Positions 1-8,103 of a stretch of DNA of 46,548 nucleotides are shown here, in pieces. Below the pieces are notes generated by a model. That model saw only the letters and a list, made by a program, of their open reading frames with translations, ran no database searches and was not told the origin of the DNA. The stretch is taken from contig JAIDCY010000042.1 of assembly GCA_029055625.1 (NCBI GenBank), forward strand, positions 1-46,548, written 5' to 3'. Positions within the stretch are counted from its first letter, which is position 1. The number at the start of each line of letters is the position of its first letter. This DNA is from Ruminococcus sp. (GTDB lineage: Bacteria > Bacillota > Clostridia > Oscillospirales > Ruminococcaceae). The position numbers were made by a program, and so were the translations under genes.

Positions 1-54
1 CGGTAAATACTGTATACTGTAAATGTTAAAAAATCAGGAAAGGATTTGAAAGAA

Positions 55-1377
55 ATGTCAGTGAATATAAAAAGACCTAACGGCACGGAAGACGTTTTAC
101 CTTCCGACGTGTATAAATGGCATACCGTCGAGAAGATAGCCCGTGAAACTGCGGAAAGTTACGGATTTTCGGAGATAAGGATTCCCACGTTTGAGAGTAC
201 CGAACTTTTCCAGCGTTCCGTCGGTGAGACGACAGACGTCGTGCAGAAAGAAATGTATACGGTAAAAGCGAAAGAATCCGAATTTACGTTACGTCCGGAG
301 GGTACGGCAGGAACTATCCGGGCAATGTTACAGAACGGCTTACTGAATGAGGCGTTACCGCAGAGGGTTTACTATATACTGTCATGCTTCCGGCACGAAA
401 GACCACAGGCAGGCAGATTACGTGAATTTCACCAGTTCGGGCTTGAAATGGCAGGAAGTTCAGAACCTTCAGCGGATGCGGAAGTTATATCACTTGCAAA
501 GAGTATTCTTGACCGTCTCGGACTTCAGAATATCGAATTATATATAAATTCAATAGGATGTCCGGAGTGCCGGAAAGAGTATCACAAGGCTTTAAGGAGT
601 TACTTTGAGGCAAGAAAAGATAATTTATGTGATACGTGTATAGAACGTCTCGGAAAGAACCCTATGCGTATACTCGACTGTAAAAGTCCGGTATGTCAGG
701 AGATAGCGAAAGATGCACCGCTGATACTGGATTATCTGTGTGAGGATTGCCGTACACATTTTGACAAACTGAAGAAATATCTTACGAATTTAAAGATAGA
801 CTTCAAGGTAAATCCAAAGATAGTAAGGGGTCTGGATTACTACACTAAAACGGTCTTTGAGTTTGTGACTGATGCAATAGGTGCACAGGGTACGGTATGC
901 GGTGGCGGACGTTATGACGGATTAATAGAACAGTTAGGCGGTAAAGCAACGTCAGCCCTTGGATTTGCAATGGGTATTGAAAGACTGTTAATAGTAATGG
1001 AAAAGCAGGGTTGCGATTTCATGACCCCGAAGAGTTGCGATATATATTTTGCAACAATGGGTGAGAAAGCACTTGAAAAGGCAATGAGTATGACCCACGA
1101 ACTCCGGGATTTCGGCTACCGTGCGGAGTTTGACCTTATAGGACGTGGTATAAAGGCTCAGATGAAATATGCAAATAAAACAGGTTCAGTATTCACGGCG
1201 GTTATAGGCGACAATGAACTTGAAACAGGCAGGGTAAAAATCAAGGATATGGAAAAAGGTACGGAAATAGAGATAGCCCTTGACGACAAGTTCAGAATAA
1301 ATTTTGAGTCGCTTTACTTTAATAAGATGATGGATTCAATAGACAATACGGAGATAGGAGATAATAACAATGGCTGA
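55..1377 (+). CDS. hisS: Histidyl-tRNA synthetase
   Basis: Class II synthetase that charges tRNA-His in the cytoplasm. Visible: a motif 1 region near residue 45 (RIPTFE), motif 2 near residues 110-131 (CFRHERPQAGRLREFHQ), the histidine-specific RGLDYYTKTVFEF block, and motif 3 with GGGRYDGL and LGFAMGIERL. The middle carries Cys-x2-Cys pairs (CPEC, CDTC, CEDC), the probable zinc-type insertion common in Firmicute HisRS. A C-terminal anticodon-binding domain follows. At 440 residues it has normal length. I chose ATG 55 because AGGAAAGG (36-43) sits 11 nt upstream; an in-frame TTG at 46 would be only 2 nt from it. It overlaps aspS by 8 nt, so the two are translationally coupled. The promoter must lie before the window. 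Confidence 0.97.
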   Translation: MSVNIKRPNGTEDVLPSDVYKWHTVEKIARETAESYGFSEIRIPTFESTELFQRSVGETTDVVQKEMYTVKAKESEFTLRPEGTAGTIRAMLQNGLLNEALPQRVYYILSCFRHERPQAGRLREFHQFGLEMAGSSEPSADAEVISLAKSILDRLGLQNIELYINSIGCPECRKEYHKALRSYFEARKDNLCDTCIERLGKNPMRILDCKSPVCQEIAKDAPLILDYLCEDCRTHFDKLKKYLTNLKIDFKVNPKIVRGLDYYTKTVFEFVTDAIGAQGTVCGGGRYDGLIEQLGGKATSALGFAMGIERLLIVMEKQGCDFMTPKSCDIYFATMGEKALEKAMSMTHELRDFGYRAEFDLIGRGIKAQMKYANKTGSVFTAVIGDNELETGRVKIKDMEKGTEIEIALDDKFRINFESLYFNKMMDSIDNTEIGDNNNG

Positions 1378-3142
1378 TAGTATGAAAGGTCTGAAACGTA
1401 CGCATTATTGCGGAGACGTGACAGAAATCGGACAGGAAGTAGTAGTTGGCGGATTCGTCGACAGGATAAGGAACAAAGGCGGAGTAATATTTATAGTACT
1501 CCGTGACAGAACAGGTATAGTACAGTTACTTTTCAACGACAAGTCAGACCCTGAAATTTTTGAAAAGGCTTCGACGTGCCGGGGTGAGTACGTACTGATG
1601 GCAAAAGGAAAGGTAGTTGAGAGGGAAAGTAAGAACTACAAGATAAAAACCGGTCTTGTTGAGATATTCGTTGAAGATTTGCGGATACTCGCAAAGGCAC
1701 AGACCACACCGTTTGAGATAGTAAGCGATTCAAACGTTAATGAAGAACTCCGCCTTAAATATCGTTATCTTGACTTACGCCGTGAACCGTTACAGAAAAA
1801 TATCATGATGCGACATGATATAGCGAGAGTAACAAGGGAATATTTTTACGAGAACGGTTTTCTTGAAATAGAAACTCCGATGATGATGAAGTCCACACCG
1901 GAGGGTGCGAGAGACTATTTAGTACCGTCAAGAGTACACCAGGGGAAATTTTACGCACTTCCGCAGTCGCCACAGATATATAAGCAGTTACTTATGATTT
2001 CCGGTTATGACAGGTATATCCAGCTTGCCCGGTGTTTCCGTGACGAAGACCTGAGAGCCGACAGACAGCCTGAATTTACGCAGATAGATTTAGAAATGTC
2101 GTTTGTTGATTCAGAAGATATTCAGGAATGTGTGGAGGGGTTCATACAGAGAGTATTTAAAGAGGTAATGGGCGTTGAAGTATCTGTACCGTTGCCGAGG
2201 CTGACGTTCGCAGATGCTATGAACCGATACGGTACGGATAAGCCTGATACGAGATTCGGCTTCGAGATACAGGATATTTCGGAGACGGTAAAGGATACCG
2301 ATTTTGTGGTATTCCGGAATGCTCTTGAAAGTGGCGGTACAGTCCGTGCGGTAAACGTAAAGAACGGAGCAGGTACTTACACACGTAAGGAGATAGACAA
2401 GCTGATTGAACACGCAAAAGGAATCGGAGCGAAAGGACTGGCATATATCAGGTGGGCAGATGAGCCGAACTGTTCGTTTAAGAAATTCCTGAAGGACGGC
2501 GAACTTGAGAGTATCTGCCAAACCGTCGGAGCGGAAAAAGGAGATTTAGTTCTGATATGTGCGGACAGGAAGAAGACCGTTCTTTCAACATTAGGGGCAA
2601 TCCGTCTGATATGCGGAAAACGTCTGAATGTGATACCGGAAGATAAATATAATTTCCTGTGGATCACGGAGATGCCGTTTTTCGAGTACGACGAGGAAAA
2701 CAGTACGTGGGTAGCGTCACACCACCCGTTTACAATGCCAATGGAAGAGTGTATAGAGTACCTCGATACAGATCCTGCTAATGTAAGGGCGAAAGCGTGG
2801 GATTTGGTACTGAACGGTACGGAACTTTCAAGCGGTTCAATGCGTATAACGGACTTTGAGTTACAGCAGAAGATGTTTTCCGCACTTGGAATGACAGATG
2901 AGGAAATACAGGCGAAATTCGGATTTCTCGTTGATGCGTACAGATACGGTGCACCCCCACATGGCGGAATGGGCATAGGTCTCGACCGTCTCGCAATGAT
3001 TATGTGTAAAGTCGACAGTCTGAGGGATGTTACAGCATTTCCGAAAGTACAGAATGCCAGTGAATTAATGTCGGAATGTCCGTCAACGGTAGACGAAGAC
3101 AGTCTCGACGTACTCGGAATAAAAATCGACATCAAAGAATAG
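1370..3142 (+). CDS. aspS: Aspartyl-tRNA synthetase
   Basis: Class II synthetase that charges tRNA-Asp. It has the bacterial architecture and 590 residues: N-terminal OB-fold anticodon domain (about 1-105), catalytic core with motif 2 (ARCFRDEDLRADRQPEFTQ), the bacterial GAD insertion at roughly 290-415, and motif 3 (GMGIGLDRLAM) near the C-terminus. The start ATG lies inside the end of hisS, with GGAG 9 nt upstream at 1357-1360. The hisS-aspS pair is a standard Firmicute arrangement. Whether it is discriminating or also charges tRNA-Asn cannot be settled here. No strong terminator follows the stop; a promoter for the next operon begins 28 nt later. Confidence 0.97.
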   Translation: MADSMKGLKRTHYCGDVTEIGQEVVVGGFVDRIRNKGGVIFIVLRDRTGIVQLLFNDKSDPEIFEKASTCRGEYVLMAKGKVVERESKNYKIKTGLVEIFVEDLRILAKAQTTPFEIVSDSNVNEELRLKYRYLDLRREPLQKNIMMRHDIARVTREYFYENGFLEIETPMMMKSTPEGARDYLVPSRVHQGKFYALPQSPQIYKQLLMISGYDRYIQLARCFRDEDLRADRQPEFTQIDLEMSFVDSEDIQECVEGFIQRVFKEVMGVEVSVPLPRLTFADAMNRYGTDKPDTRFGFEIQDISETVKDTDFVVFRNALESGGTVRAVNVKNGAGTYTRKEIDKLIEHAKGIGAKGLAYIRWADEPNCSFKKFLKDGELESICQTVGAEKGDLVLICADRKKTVLSTLGAIRLICGKRLNVIPEDKYNFLWITEMPFFEYDEENSTWVASHHPFTMPMEECIEYLDTDPANVRAKAWDLVLNGTELSSGSMRITDFELQQKMFSALGMTDEEIQAKFGFLVDAYRYGAPPHGGMGIGLDRLAMIMCKVDSLRDVTAFPKVQNASELMSECPSTVDEDSLDVLGIKIDIKE

Positions 3143-3169
3143 TTAATAAAATTAAATTTCTGAAAACTA

Positions 3170-3198
3170 TTGACAAAACGGAAATTATAGTATATAAT
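3170..3198 (+). promoter_or_regulatory. Sigma-A promoter P1 ahead of the V-ATPase leader
   Basis: TTGACA at 3170-3175, a spacer of exactly 17 nt, then TATAAT at 3193-3198: a perfect consensus housekeeping promoter. Predicted start near 3205. It would produce a leader of about 294 nt before ntpF that contains the 3213-3238 hairpin and both 3270-3373 hairpins. Confidence 0.85.
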
Positions 3199-3212
3199 AT
3201 AATTGTGTTTAG

Positions 3213-3238
3213 GATATGAATGTGTTTTTTTTCATATC
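3213..3238 (+). promoter_or_regulatory. Hairpin at the 5' end of the P1 transcript
   Basis: GATATGAA (3213-3220) and TTCATATC (3231-3238) form a perfect 8-bp stem around a 10-nt U-rich loop, starting about 8 nt after the predicted P1 start. It could be a 5' stabiliser or part of the larger leader. It is not a terminator for aspS if P1 starts at 3205. AT-rich, so moderate confidence. Confidence 0.5.
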
Positions 3239-3269
3239 TTTCACTTTTTTCTTTATGATGATGTGTGAT

Positions 3270-3373
3270 GGGAGCTGTCTGTAGGGATAGCTCCTGTTGC
3301 GTTATATTGTATAAATCGGTAAAAAAAATCAATAATGTTCAATGGGGAGCTGTCTGTAGGGTAGATGCTCCCC
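3270..3373 (+). promoter_or_regulatory. Tandem conserved hairpins, candidate structured leader of the ntp operon
   Basis: Two stem-loops share the identical 17-nt segment GGGAGCTGTCTGTAGGG (3270-3286 and 3345-3361). Hairpin 1 pairs GGAGCT (3271-3276) with AGCTCC (3289-3294). Hairpin 2 pairs GGGGAGC (3344-3350) with GCTCCCC (3367-3373). The stems differ in length and loop closure while the loop core TGTCTGTAGGG is identical, which suggests the loop is under selection. CTCCT at 3291-3295 is complementary to AGGAG of the ntpF ribosome site (3486-3490), a possible switch. A ligand- or protein-binding tandem RNA is inferred. I could not match it to a named riboswitch by eye. Confidence 0.6.
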
Positions 3374-3423
3374 TATGTTTTACGAAAAAACTGAATAAAA
3401 GTCATTTTTTTATTAAAAAGCTA

Positions 3424-3452
3424 TTGACAAATAAAAAATTTTGTGATATGAT
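3424..3452 (+). promoter_or_regulatory. Sigma-A promoter P2, proximal to ntpF
   Basis: TTGACA at 3424-3429, 17-nt spacer, TATGAT at 3447-3452. Predicted start near 3459. This promoter bypasses the tandem hairpins, giving the operon two transcripts: a long structured-leader form from P1 and a short form from P2. Confidence 0.8.
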
Positions 3453-3461
3453 AGTAAATAT

Positions 3462-3482
3462 AAAATGACCATTAGTCATTTT
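3462..3482 (+). promoter_or_regulatory. Inverted repeat at the P2 start site
   Basis: AAAATGAC (3462-3469), 5-nt spacer CATTA, GTCATTTT (3475-3482): a perfect 8-bp inverted repeat just after the predicted P2 start and just before the ribosome site GAGGAGGTGA (3485-3494). A half-site copy, AGTCATTTT, lies upstream at 3400-3408. It could be an operator for a repressor or a 5' stem-loop in both transcripts. Confidence 0.5.
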
Positions 3483-3498
3483 GTGAGGAGGTGATAGA

Positions 3499-3807
3499 AT
3501 GGCATCAGAGGCGGTAAACAGGATTCTGACGGCGGAAAGAGAATCAGGTGAGAAGACAGTACAGGCACGCAAGACCGCTGAAAATATCGTCACGGAGGCG
3601 GAAAGACGTTCAGTAATAGCGATACAGAAGAAAATAGGTCAGGCATCGGCGGAAATGGAAAAAATCCGTAACGATTACGCAAAAAAACTTGAAATCTATT
3701 CCCGAAAGTCAGATGAAAAATGTATCAGGAAATTAAAGGAAATCGAATCCAATGCGGAAAAAAATACGGAAAATGCGGTAACTGCGGTAATAGAAGAATT
3801 TTTCTGA
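3499..3807 (+). CDS. ntpF: V-type ATP synthase subunit F/G-like (peripheral stalk)
   Basis: First gene of the V-type ATPase operon, 102 residues, almost wholly alpha-helical, charged and heptad-like, as expected for the small peripheral-stalk subunit that pairs with subunit E (NtpF in Enterococcus hirae; AtpH or G in other schemes). No catalytic residues are expected. Alanine- and glutamate-rich N-terminal half, no membrane segment. A strong ribosome site, GAGGAGGTGA, precedes ATG by 4 nt. The assignment rests on length, coiled-coil character and position directly before the I subunit. Naming of this small stalk subunit differs between databases. Confidence 0.85.
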   Translation: MASEAVNRILTAERESGEKTVQARKTAENIVTEAERRSVIAIQKKIGQASAEMEKIRNDYAKKLEIYSRKSDEKCIRKLKEIESNAEKNTENAVTAVIEEFF

Positions 3808-3823
3808 AAGGGGTGATAGAAAA

Positions 3824-5776
3824 ATGTCAAAACTGGAGATGAAAAAAATTGAATTAATCGCAATGCTGACGGACAGTAAAAAAATTATCGAACTGTTACA
3901 ACGCCGTGGAGTAGTGGAAATATCAAGGAATGCGGACGGTCTCGACTATATGAACGTAACCGGAGTAATCGGAGAGTTCGAGAAGTTCCGTAATATAGCG
4001 GTGCAGGCGTTAGGAGTTCTCGACCGGTACGCACCGGAAAAAAAATCGGTGACGGAAATTTTCGGGAGTAAGTCGGAAATGGACATCAATAAGTTCGGCA
4101 GTAACGCAATGCAACTTGAAAAAATTATGACGGTTGCCGGTGAGATAGTCAGGAGCAGTCAGGAGATAACGGAATCTGAAAAGAAGATACTACAGCTTAA
4201 CGTCCGGTGCGATACACTCCGGCAGTGGAAAAATCTTGATATACCGGTAAATTTCAAGGGTACGGCTACTACAACCGCTTTCATAGGTTCAGTACCATCA
4301 GCTGTTGACATCACGGAAATTTTACCGGAAAACACGTACACGGAAACAGTTTACCGTTCAAAAGAAATAACGGATATTTTCGTGATAAGTCATAAGGAAA
4401 CGGCAGACGATACAGCGGATATTCTCCGGAAAAACGGCTTTATACCGCTATCAGAAACGGATAGTCACACACCGGCGGAGATAATAAAATCATGTGAGAA
4501 AGAACGGCAGAATTTATTAAAATATATTACGGAACTTGAAAAGCATATCACCGGATTTGCCGGACAGCGTAAAAATCTTGAATTTGCGGTAGACTATCTG
4601 AGTATGCGGAAAGACAAGTATAATGCGTTAAACCTGCTCGGATTCACAGAGAATACATTTGTACTGAACGGCTATATTCCGGAAAAATATACGGATAAAC
4701 TGCGTAAGGAGTTGGAAAGTAAATTCACGGTTTACGTTGATTTTACCGAACCGTCTGAAGATGACGATGTACCGGTATTACTTGAAAACGGCAATTTTTC
4801 CGCACCGGTGGAGAGTATCACAAAGATGTACGCTATGCCGTCGAAGTCGGACGTAGACCCTACCCCGATAATGTCATTTTTTTACTATTTATTTTTCGGT
4901 ATGATGCTGTCAGATGCCGGTTACGGTCTTGTAATGCTTATCGGTACAACGATAATATTAAAGAAATTCCGGCTTGACGATACCATGAAAAAAACAATGA
5001 CAATGTTCAGGAACTGCGGAATATCAACGATAATATGGGGTGCGTTATTCGGAAGCTGGTTCGGGGATATAGTACAGGTAATAGGACGTGAATATTTCGG
5101 AAAGGAAATCGGCAGTATAGCGATATGGTTTCAGCCCCTTGATGACCCTATCAGATTATTGTTATACTCATTCGGATTAGGAATACTGCACCTGTTCTTA
5201 GGTGTGGGAGTGTCATTTAAGATGTCGTGGGACGAGGGGAAAAAACTTGATGCAATTCTCGATACAGTACCGGTTTACCTGACAATTATTGGTGTCGCAC
5301 CGTTAGCAAGTAGCATACTTGTAAGCGTTCCGGCGATAATGAAGACTATCGGAACTTATCTGATGATAGCCGGAATAGTTCTGATAATTCTTACGTCCGG
5401 ACGTTCTTCAAAATCGGTTATGGGAAAATTTTTCGGCGGACTTTACGCACTGTACAATACCGCAACCGGATATTTAAGTGATATACTGTCATATTCCCGA
5501 CTTCTTGCGTTAGGACTTGCAACGGGTAGCATAGCCGGAGTAATAAACCTGATAGGCACTATGCCGGAAAATATGATAGTAAAGACCGTACTTTTATTGA
5601 TAGTCTTCATAGTCGGACACACAGCAAATCTCGCAATAAATCTGTTAGGAGCTTACGTACACACCGACAGATTGCAGTTTGTGGAACTTTTTTCAAAATT
5701 CTACACCGGTGGTGGCAGGGAGTTCAGACCGTTCACCGCAGATACAAAATACATCAATTTCAGGGAGGATATTTGA
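3824..5776 (+). CDS. ntpI: V-type ATP synthase subunit I (membrane a subunit)
   Basis: Stator membrane subunit that forms the ion half-channels against the K ring. 650 residues: a soluble helical N-terminal arm of about 340 residues, then a block of hydrophobic segments (starting near FFYYLFFGMMLSDAGYG) running to about residue 620. Conserved family sequence includes YSRLLALGLATGSIAGVIN in a late transmembrane helix, with the functional arginine, and GHTANLAINLLGAYVHT near the end. The ATG follows AAAGGGGTGAT with good spacing, 16 nt after ntpF. Length and order match the E. hirae I subunit. Confidence 0.95.
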   Translation: MSKLEMKKIELIAMLTDSKKIIELLQRRGVVEISRNADGLDYMNVTGVIGEFEKFRNIAVQALGVLDRYAPEKKSVTEIFGSKSEMDINKFGSNAMQLEKIMTVAGEIVRSSQEITESEKKILQLNVRCDTLRQWKNLDIPVNFKGTATTTAFIGSVPSAVDITEILPENTYTETVYRSKEITDIFVISHKETADDTADILRKNGFIPLSETDSHTPAEIIKSCEKERQNLLKYITELEKHITGFAGQRKNLEFAVDYLSMRKDKYNALNLLGFTENTFVLNGYIPEKYTDKLRKELESKFTVYVDFTEPSEDDDVPVLLENGNFSAPVESITKMYAMPSKSDVDPTPIMSFFYYLFFGMMLSDAGYGLVMLIGTTIILKKFRLDDTMKKTMTMFRNCGISTIIWGALFGSWFGDIVQVIGREYFGKEIGSIAIWFQPLDDPIRLLLYSFGLGILHLFLGVGVSFKMSWDEGKKLDAILDTVPVYLTIIGVAPLASSILVSVPAIMKTIGTYLMIAGIVLIILTSGRSSKSVMGKFFGGLYALYNTATGYLSDILSYSRLLALGLATGSIAGVINLIGTMPENMIVKTVLLLIVFIVGHTANLAINLLGAYVHTDRLQFVELFSKFYTGGGREFRPFTADTKYINFREDI

Positions 5777-5779
5777 TTT

Positions 5780-6256
5780 ATGAACAGTATAGGTTTAGCA
5801 CTCGCAATAATAGGAGCATCTCTGGCAACTCTTTTTGCCGGAATCGGTTCAGCAAAAGGAGTCGGATTAGTAGGAGAGGCGGCAGCCGGTGTGGTATCGG
5901 TTGACCCCGATAAGTTCAGTAAGGTGCTTGTTCTGCAACTCCTGCCAGGTACGCAGGGGCTGTACGGACTTCTTACGGCAATTCTGATGTTAAGCCGTAT
6001 CGGTGTTATCGGCGGAAATGTAACGGAATTAACGGTAGCACAGGGCTTAATGTTTCTTGGTGCATCGTTACCGATAGCGATAGTAGGTTTGTTTTCGGGT
6101 ATCGCTCAGGGACGTTCAGCGGCGGCAGGAGTTGGCATAACAGCCCGTAAACCCGAACATAACGGAAAAGCCATCATAATGGCGGCAATGGTTGAAACGT
6201 ATGCAATTTTAGCACTGCTGGTATCGATACTGCTGATTTACAACATCGCAATATGA
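5780..6256 (+). CDS. ntpK: V-type ATP synthase subunit K (rotor proteolipid), sodium-type
   Basis: Rotor ring subunit of 158 residues with four predicted membrane helices, a duplicated proteolipid fold. The ion site is visible: LLPGTQG gives Leu55, Thr58 and Gln59; GIAQG gives Gln110; VETYAIL gives the carboxylate Glu139. These correspond to the Na+ ligands described for E. hirae NtpK (Leu61, Thr64, Gln65, Gln110, Glu139), so Na+ coupling is inferred. A single glutamate per four-helix subunit is the V-type pattern. It starts 3 nt after the ntpI stop, with AGGGAGGAT upstream inside ntpI. Confidence 0.95.
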   Translation: MNSIGLALAIIGASLATLFAGIGSAKGVGLVGEAAAGVVSVDPDKFSKVLVLQLLPGTQGLYGLLTAILMLSRIGVIGGNVTELTVAQGLMFLGASLPIAIVGLFSGIAQGRSAAAGVGITARKPEHNGKAIIMAAMVETYAILALLVSILLIYNIAI

Positions 6257-6268
6257 GGAGGTGCGGAG

Positions 6269-6856
6269 ATGTCAGGACTTGACGGCATTATTAATATTAT
6301 CGACAGTCAGGGCAGACAGAATGAAAATAATATTATCCGTACCGCACAGGAAAAAGCCCTTGAAATCGAATCCGACGGCGATAAAAAAGCTGAATCCGCT
6401 TACAATGAATACATGAAGAAATCGCTGATTCAGGCGGAAACGGATTTCAGAAATTCCTGTAACTCCGTAGACAGCGGAAACCGTCGGAAGATACTTGAAT
6501 ATAAGGTCAGAACGATTGAAAAAGTAACGGAAAATATTATCACACGGCTTGAAAAATTATCGGACAGTGAATATTTTGATACAATTCTGCGACTTTTCCG
6601 TAACAGACTTCATGACGGAGCAGGTGAAATGTATTTCAATAAAAAAGACCTCTCCAGACTTCCGGCAGATTTCAACAGTAAAATTGCGGAAATATCGGGA
6701 GATACCGTAAAAATATCAGAAACTCCGGCGGATATAGAAAACGGATTCATTTTGAAATACGGACTTATTACGGAAAACTGTACATTCCGTGCGATACTTG
6801 AGGCGGAAAAAGACAGAGTACGTGATATTCTCGCAGAAAAACTATTTGGCAGGTGA
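6269..6856 (+). CDS. ntpE: V-type ATP synthase subunit E
   Basis: Peripheral-stalk subunit of 195 residues linking the A3B3 head to subunit I. The N-terminal half is a long charged helix (residues about 10-95, with AQEKALEIESDGDKKAESAY), paired with the ntpF product. The C-terminal half is a compact alpha/beta head with the typical ENGFILKYG stretch (about 158-166), close to the GGxIL segment of the family. ATG is preceded by GAGGAGGTG, 12 nt after ntpK. It ends 4 nt before the chosen ntpC start. Confidence 0.92.
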   Translation: MSGLDGIINIIDSQGRQNENNIIRTAQEKALEIESDGDKKAESAYNEYMKKSLIQAETDFRNSCNSVDSGNRRKILEYKVRTIEKVTENIITRLEKLSDSEYFDTILRLFRNRLHDGAGEMYFNKKDLSRLPADFNSKIAEISGDTVKISETPADIENGFILKYGLITENCTFRAILEAEKDRVRDILAEKLFGR

Positions 6857-6860
6857 TGAA

Positions 6861-7787
6861 ATGAGTACGGATTACGCAAGTGCGGTGGCGGTAGTGCGGA
6901 CTTTGGAAAATCAACTTTTCAACCGTCATGATTTTGACCAGCTTATAAATGCCCGGGACGGTAAAGAGTTTGAAACGCTTATAAACTCGAAAAACAGCGG
7001 AAATCTTACGGAAGTATGGGAGATGTTAAGGAGTTTCGCACCGGATAGTAAAGAACTTGAAATAATGCTTTACAGGAACGATTTTCATAATCTGAAGGCA
7101 GTATTGAAAGCGATGATTTCCGGACGTGAACCGGATAAATATTTAACAGAACCGTCTACAATAAAAGGCAATACATTAAAAGAGATGTTCCGGACTAAAA
7201 ACACAGATTTATTACCTGCTCATATGCGTGATACGGCGGTAAAGGCTTACGGGATTCTGACGACCACACTTGACGGACAGTTACTGGATTCTTTTATAGA
7301 TACGGAATGTCTTAAAGCTATGCGGAAATCTGCGGAAAAATCGGGAAATAATTTCATAATGAAATACGTTGAACAGGTTACTGTATGTGCGGATATAAAG
7401 ACGGCGTACAGATGCAGTAAAATGGGTAAAGACCGTAATTTTCTTGAGACCGCAATATGTGGCAGCGATGAACTCGATAAGGAAATGCTTATCCGGATTA
7501 CACTGAGCGGTACGGAAAATTTACTGAATTTTCTTGACAGTACGCAATATTACGAACTTTCCGGACTGTTAAGAGAGAATCCGGCGAAGTTTGAAAAGCG
7601 TTGTGATGACTTAATCACGGAGCAGGTACAGACCGCACAGTTTAAGGCGTTCGGAACAGAACCGTTAATAGCGTACTATATCGCAAAGGAGACGGAAATA
7701 AAAAATCTCCGGATAATAAAAGTATGTCGGGAATGCGGTGCGGATATGGAAACTATTACGGAAAGGTTAAGGGAAACTTATGTATAA
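6861..7787 (+). CDS. ntpC: V-type ATP synthase subunit C (d-type)
   Basis: Central-stalk socket subunit (AC39/d family) that seats the D-F shaft on the K ring. 308 residues from ATG 6861, which follows AGGTGATG. The open frame extends upstream into ntpE, but that would add 24 residues unrelated to the family, so I reject the earlier start. All-helical, no transmembrane segments. YASAVAVVRTLENQL at the N-terminus and LIAYYIAKETEIKNLRII near the C-terminus are characteristic of the family; the latter is the conserved C-terminal signature. It overlaps ntpG by 8 nt, implying translational coupling. Confidence 0.93.
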   Translation: MSTDYASAVAVVRTLENQLFNRHDFDQLINARDGKEFETLINSKNSGNLTEVWEMLRSFAPDSKELEIMLYRNDFHNLKAVLKAMISGREPDKYLTEPSTIKGNTLKEMFRTKNTDLLPAHMRDTAVKAYGILTTTLDGQLLDSFIDTECLKAMRKSAEKSGNNFIMKYVEQVTVCADIKTAYRCSKMGKDRNFLETAICGSDELDKEMLIRITLSGTENLLNFLDSTQYYELSGLLRENPAKFEKRCDDLITEQVQTAQFKAFGTEPLIAYYIAKETEIKNLRIIKVCRECGADMETITERLRETYV

Positions 7788-8094
7788 AGTAGCGGTAATC
7801 GGCGACAGTGCCAGCGTATCGGGTTTCGCATCACTCGGACTTTCCATATTCTGCGAGACAGAACCTTCCAGAGTATCGGGACTTATCCGACAACTTGCGG
7901 AAAATGATTTTGCGGTAATATACGTAACAGAACCGGTTGCGTATACGGTAAGCGATACGATAGATAAATATAAAAAAAGTCAGACGCCGTCAATCGTACT
8001 TATTCCGGCAATACGAGGCAATACCGGCGAGGGTATGCGGAAATTGCACGAGACAGTAGAAAAAGCGGTAGGAACTGACATACTGAAGAATTGA
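7780..8094 (+). CDS. ntpG: V-type ATP synthase subunit F (NtpG)
   Basis: Small central-stalk subunit of 104 residues that binds subunit D. It begins MYKVAVIGDSASVSGFASLGL, the usual beta-strand and loop of the family, followed by a Rossmann-like alternation with FAVIYVTEPVA and IVLIPAIRG. It starts within the last codons of ntpC, with AAGGTTAAGGG upstream. Called AtpF in the archaeal scheme and NtpG in E. hirae. Located between C and A exactly as in E. hirae. Confidence 0.93.
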   Translation: MYKVAVIGDSASVSGFASLGLSIFCETEPSRVSGLIRQLAENDFAVIYVTEPVAYTVSDTIDKYKKSQTPSIVLIPAIRGNTGEGMRKLHETVEKAVGTDILKN

Positions 8095-8103
8095 GGCGAT
8101 TTA

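Noticed and set aside
1-54. Possible T-box leader ahead of hisS
   Set aside because: Only 54 nt are available and no T-box sequence or antiterminator is visible; it could lie before the window.
2377-3135. Open frame of 252 codons on the minus strand
   Set aside because: It lies wholly antisense to aspS, has no family resemblance or ribosome site, and is Ser/Arg/Pro-rich as expected for a codon-bias shadow.
3394-3414. AATAAAA/TTTTATT hairpin before P2 as a riboswitch terminator
   Set aside because: The stem is only A-T pairs, and no T-run follows it, so it would not terminate efficiently.
3265-3468. Open frame of 67 codons in the ntp leader
   Set aside because: It runs through both hairpins and the P2 promoter and has no ribosome site; the repeats explain its repeated GAVCR residues.
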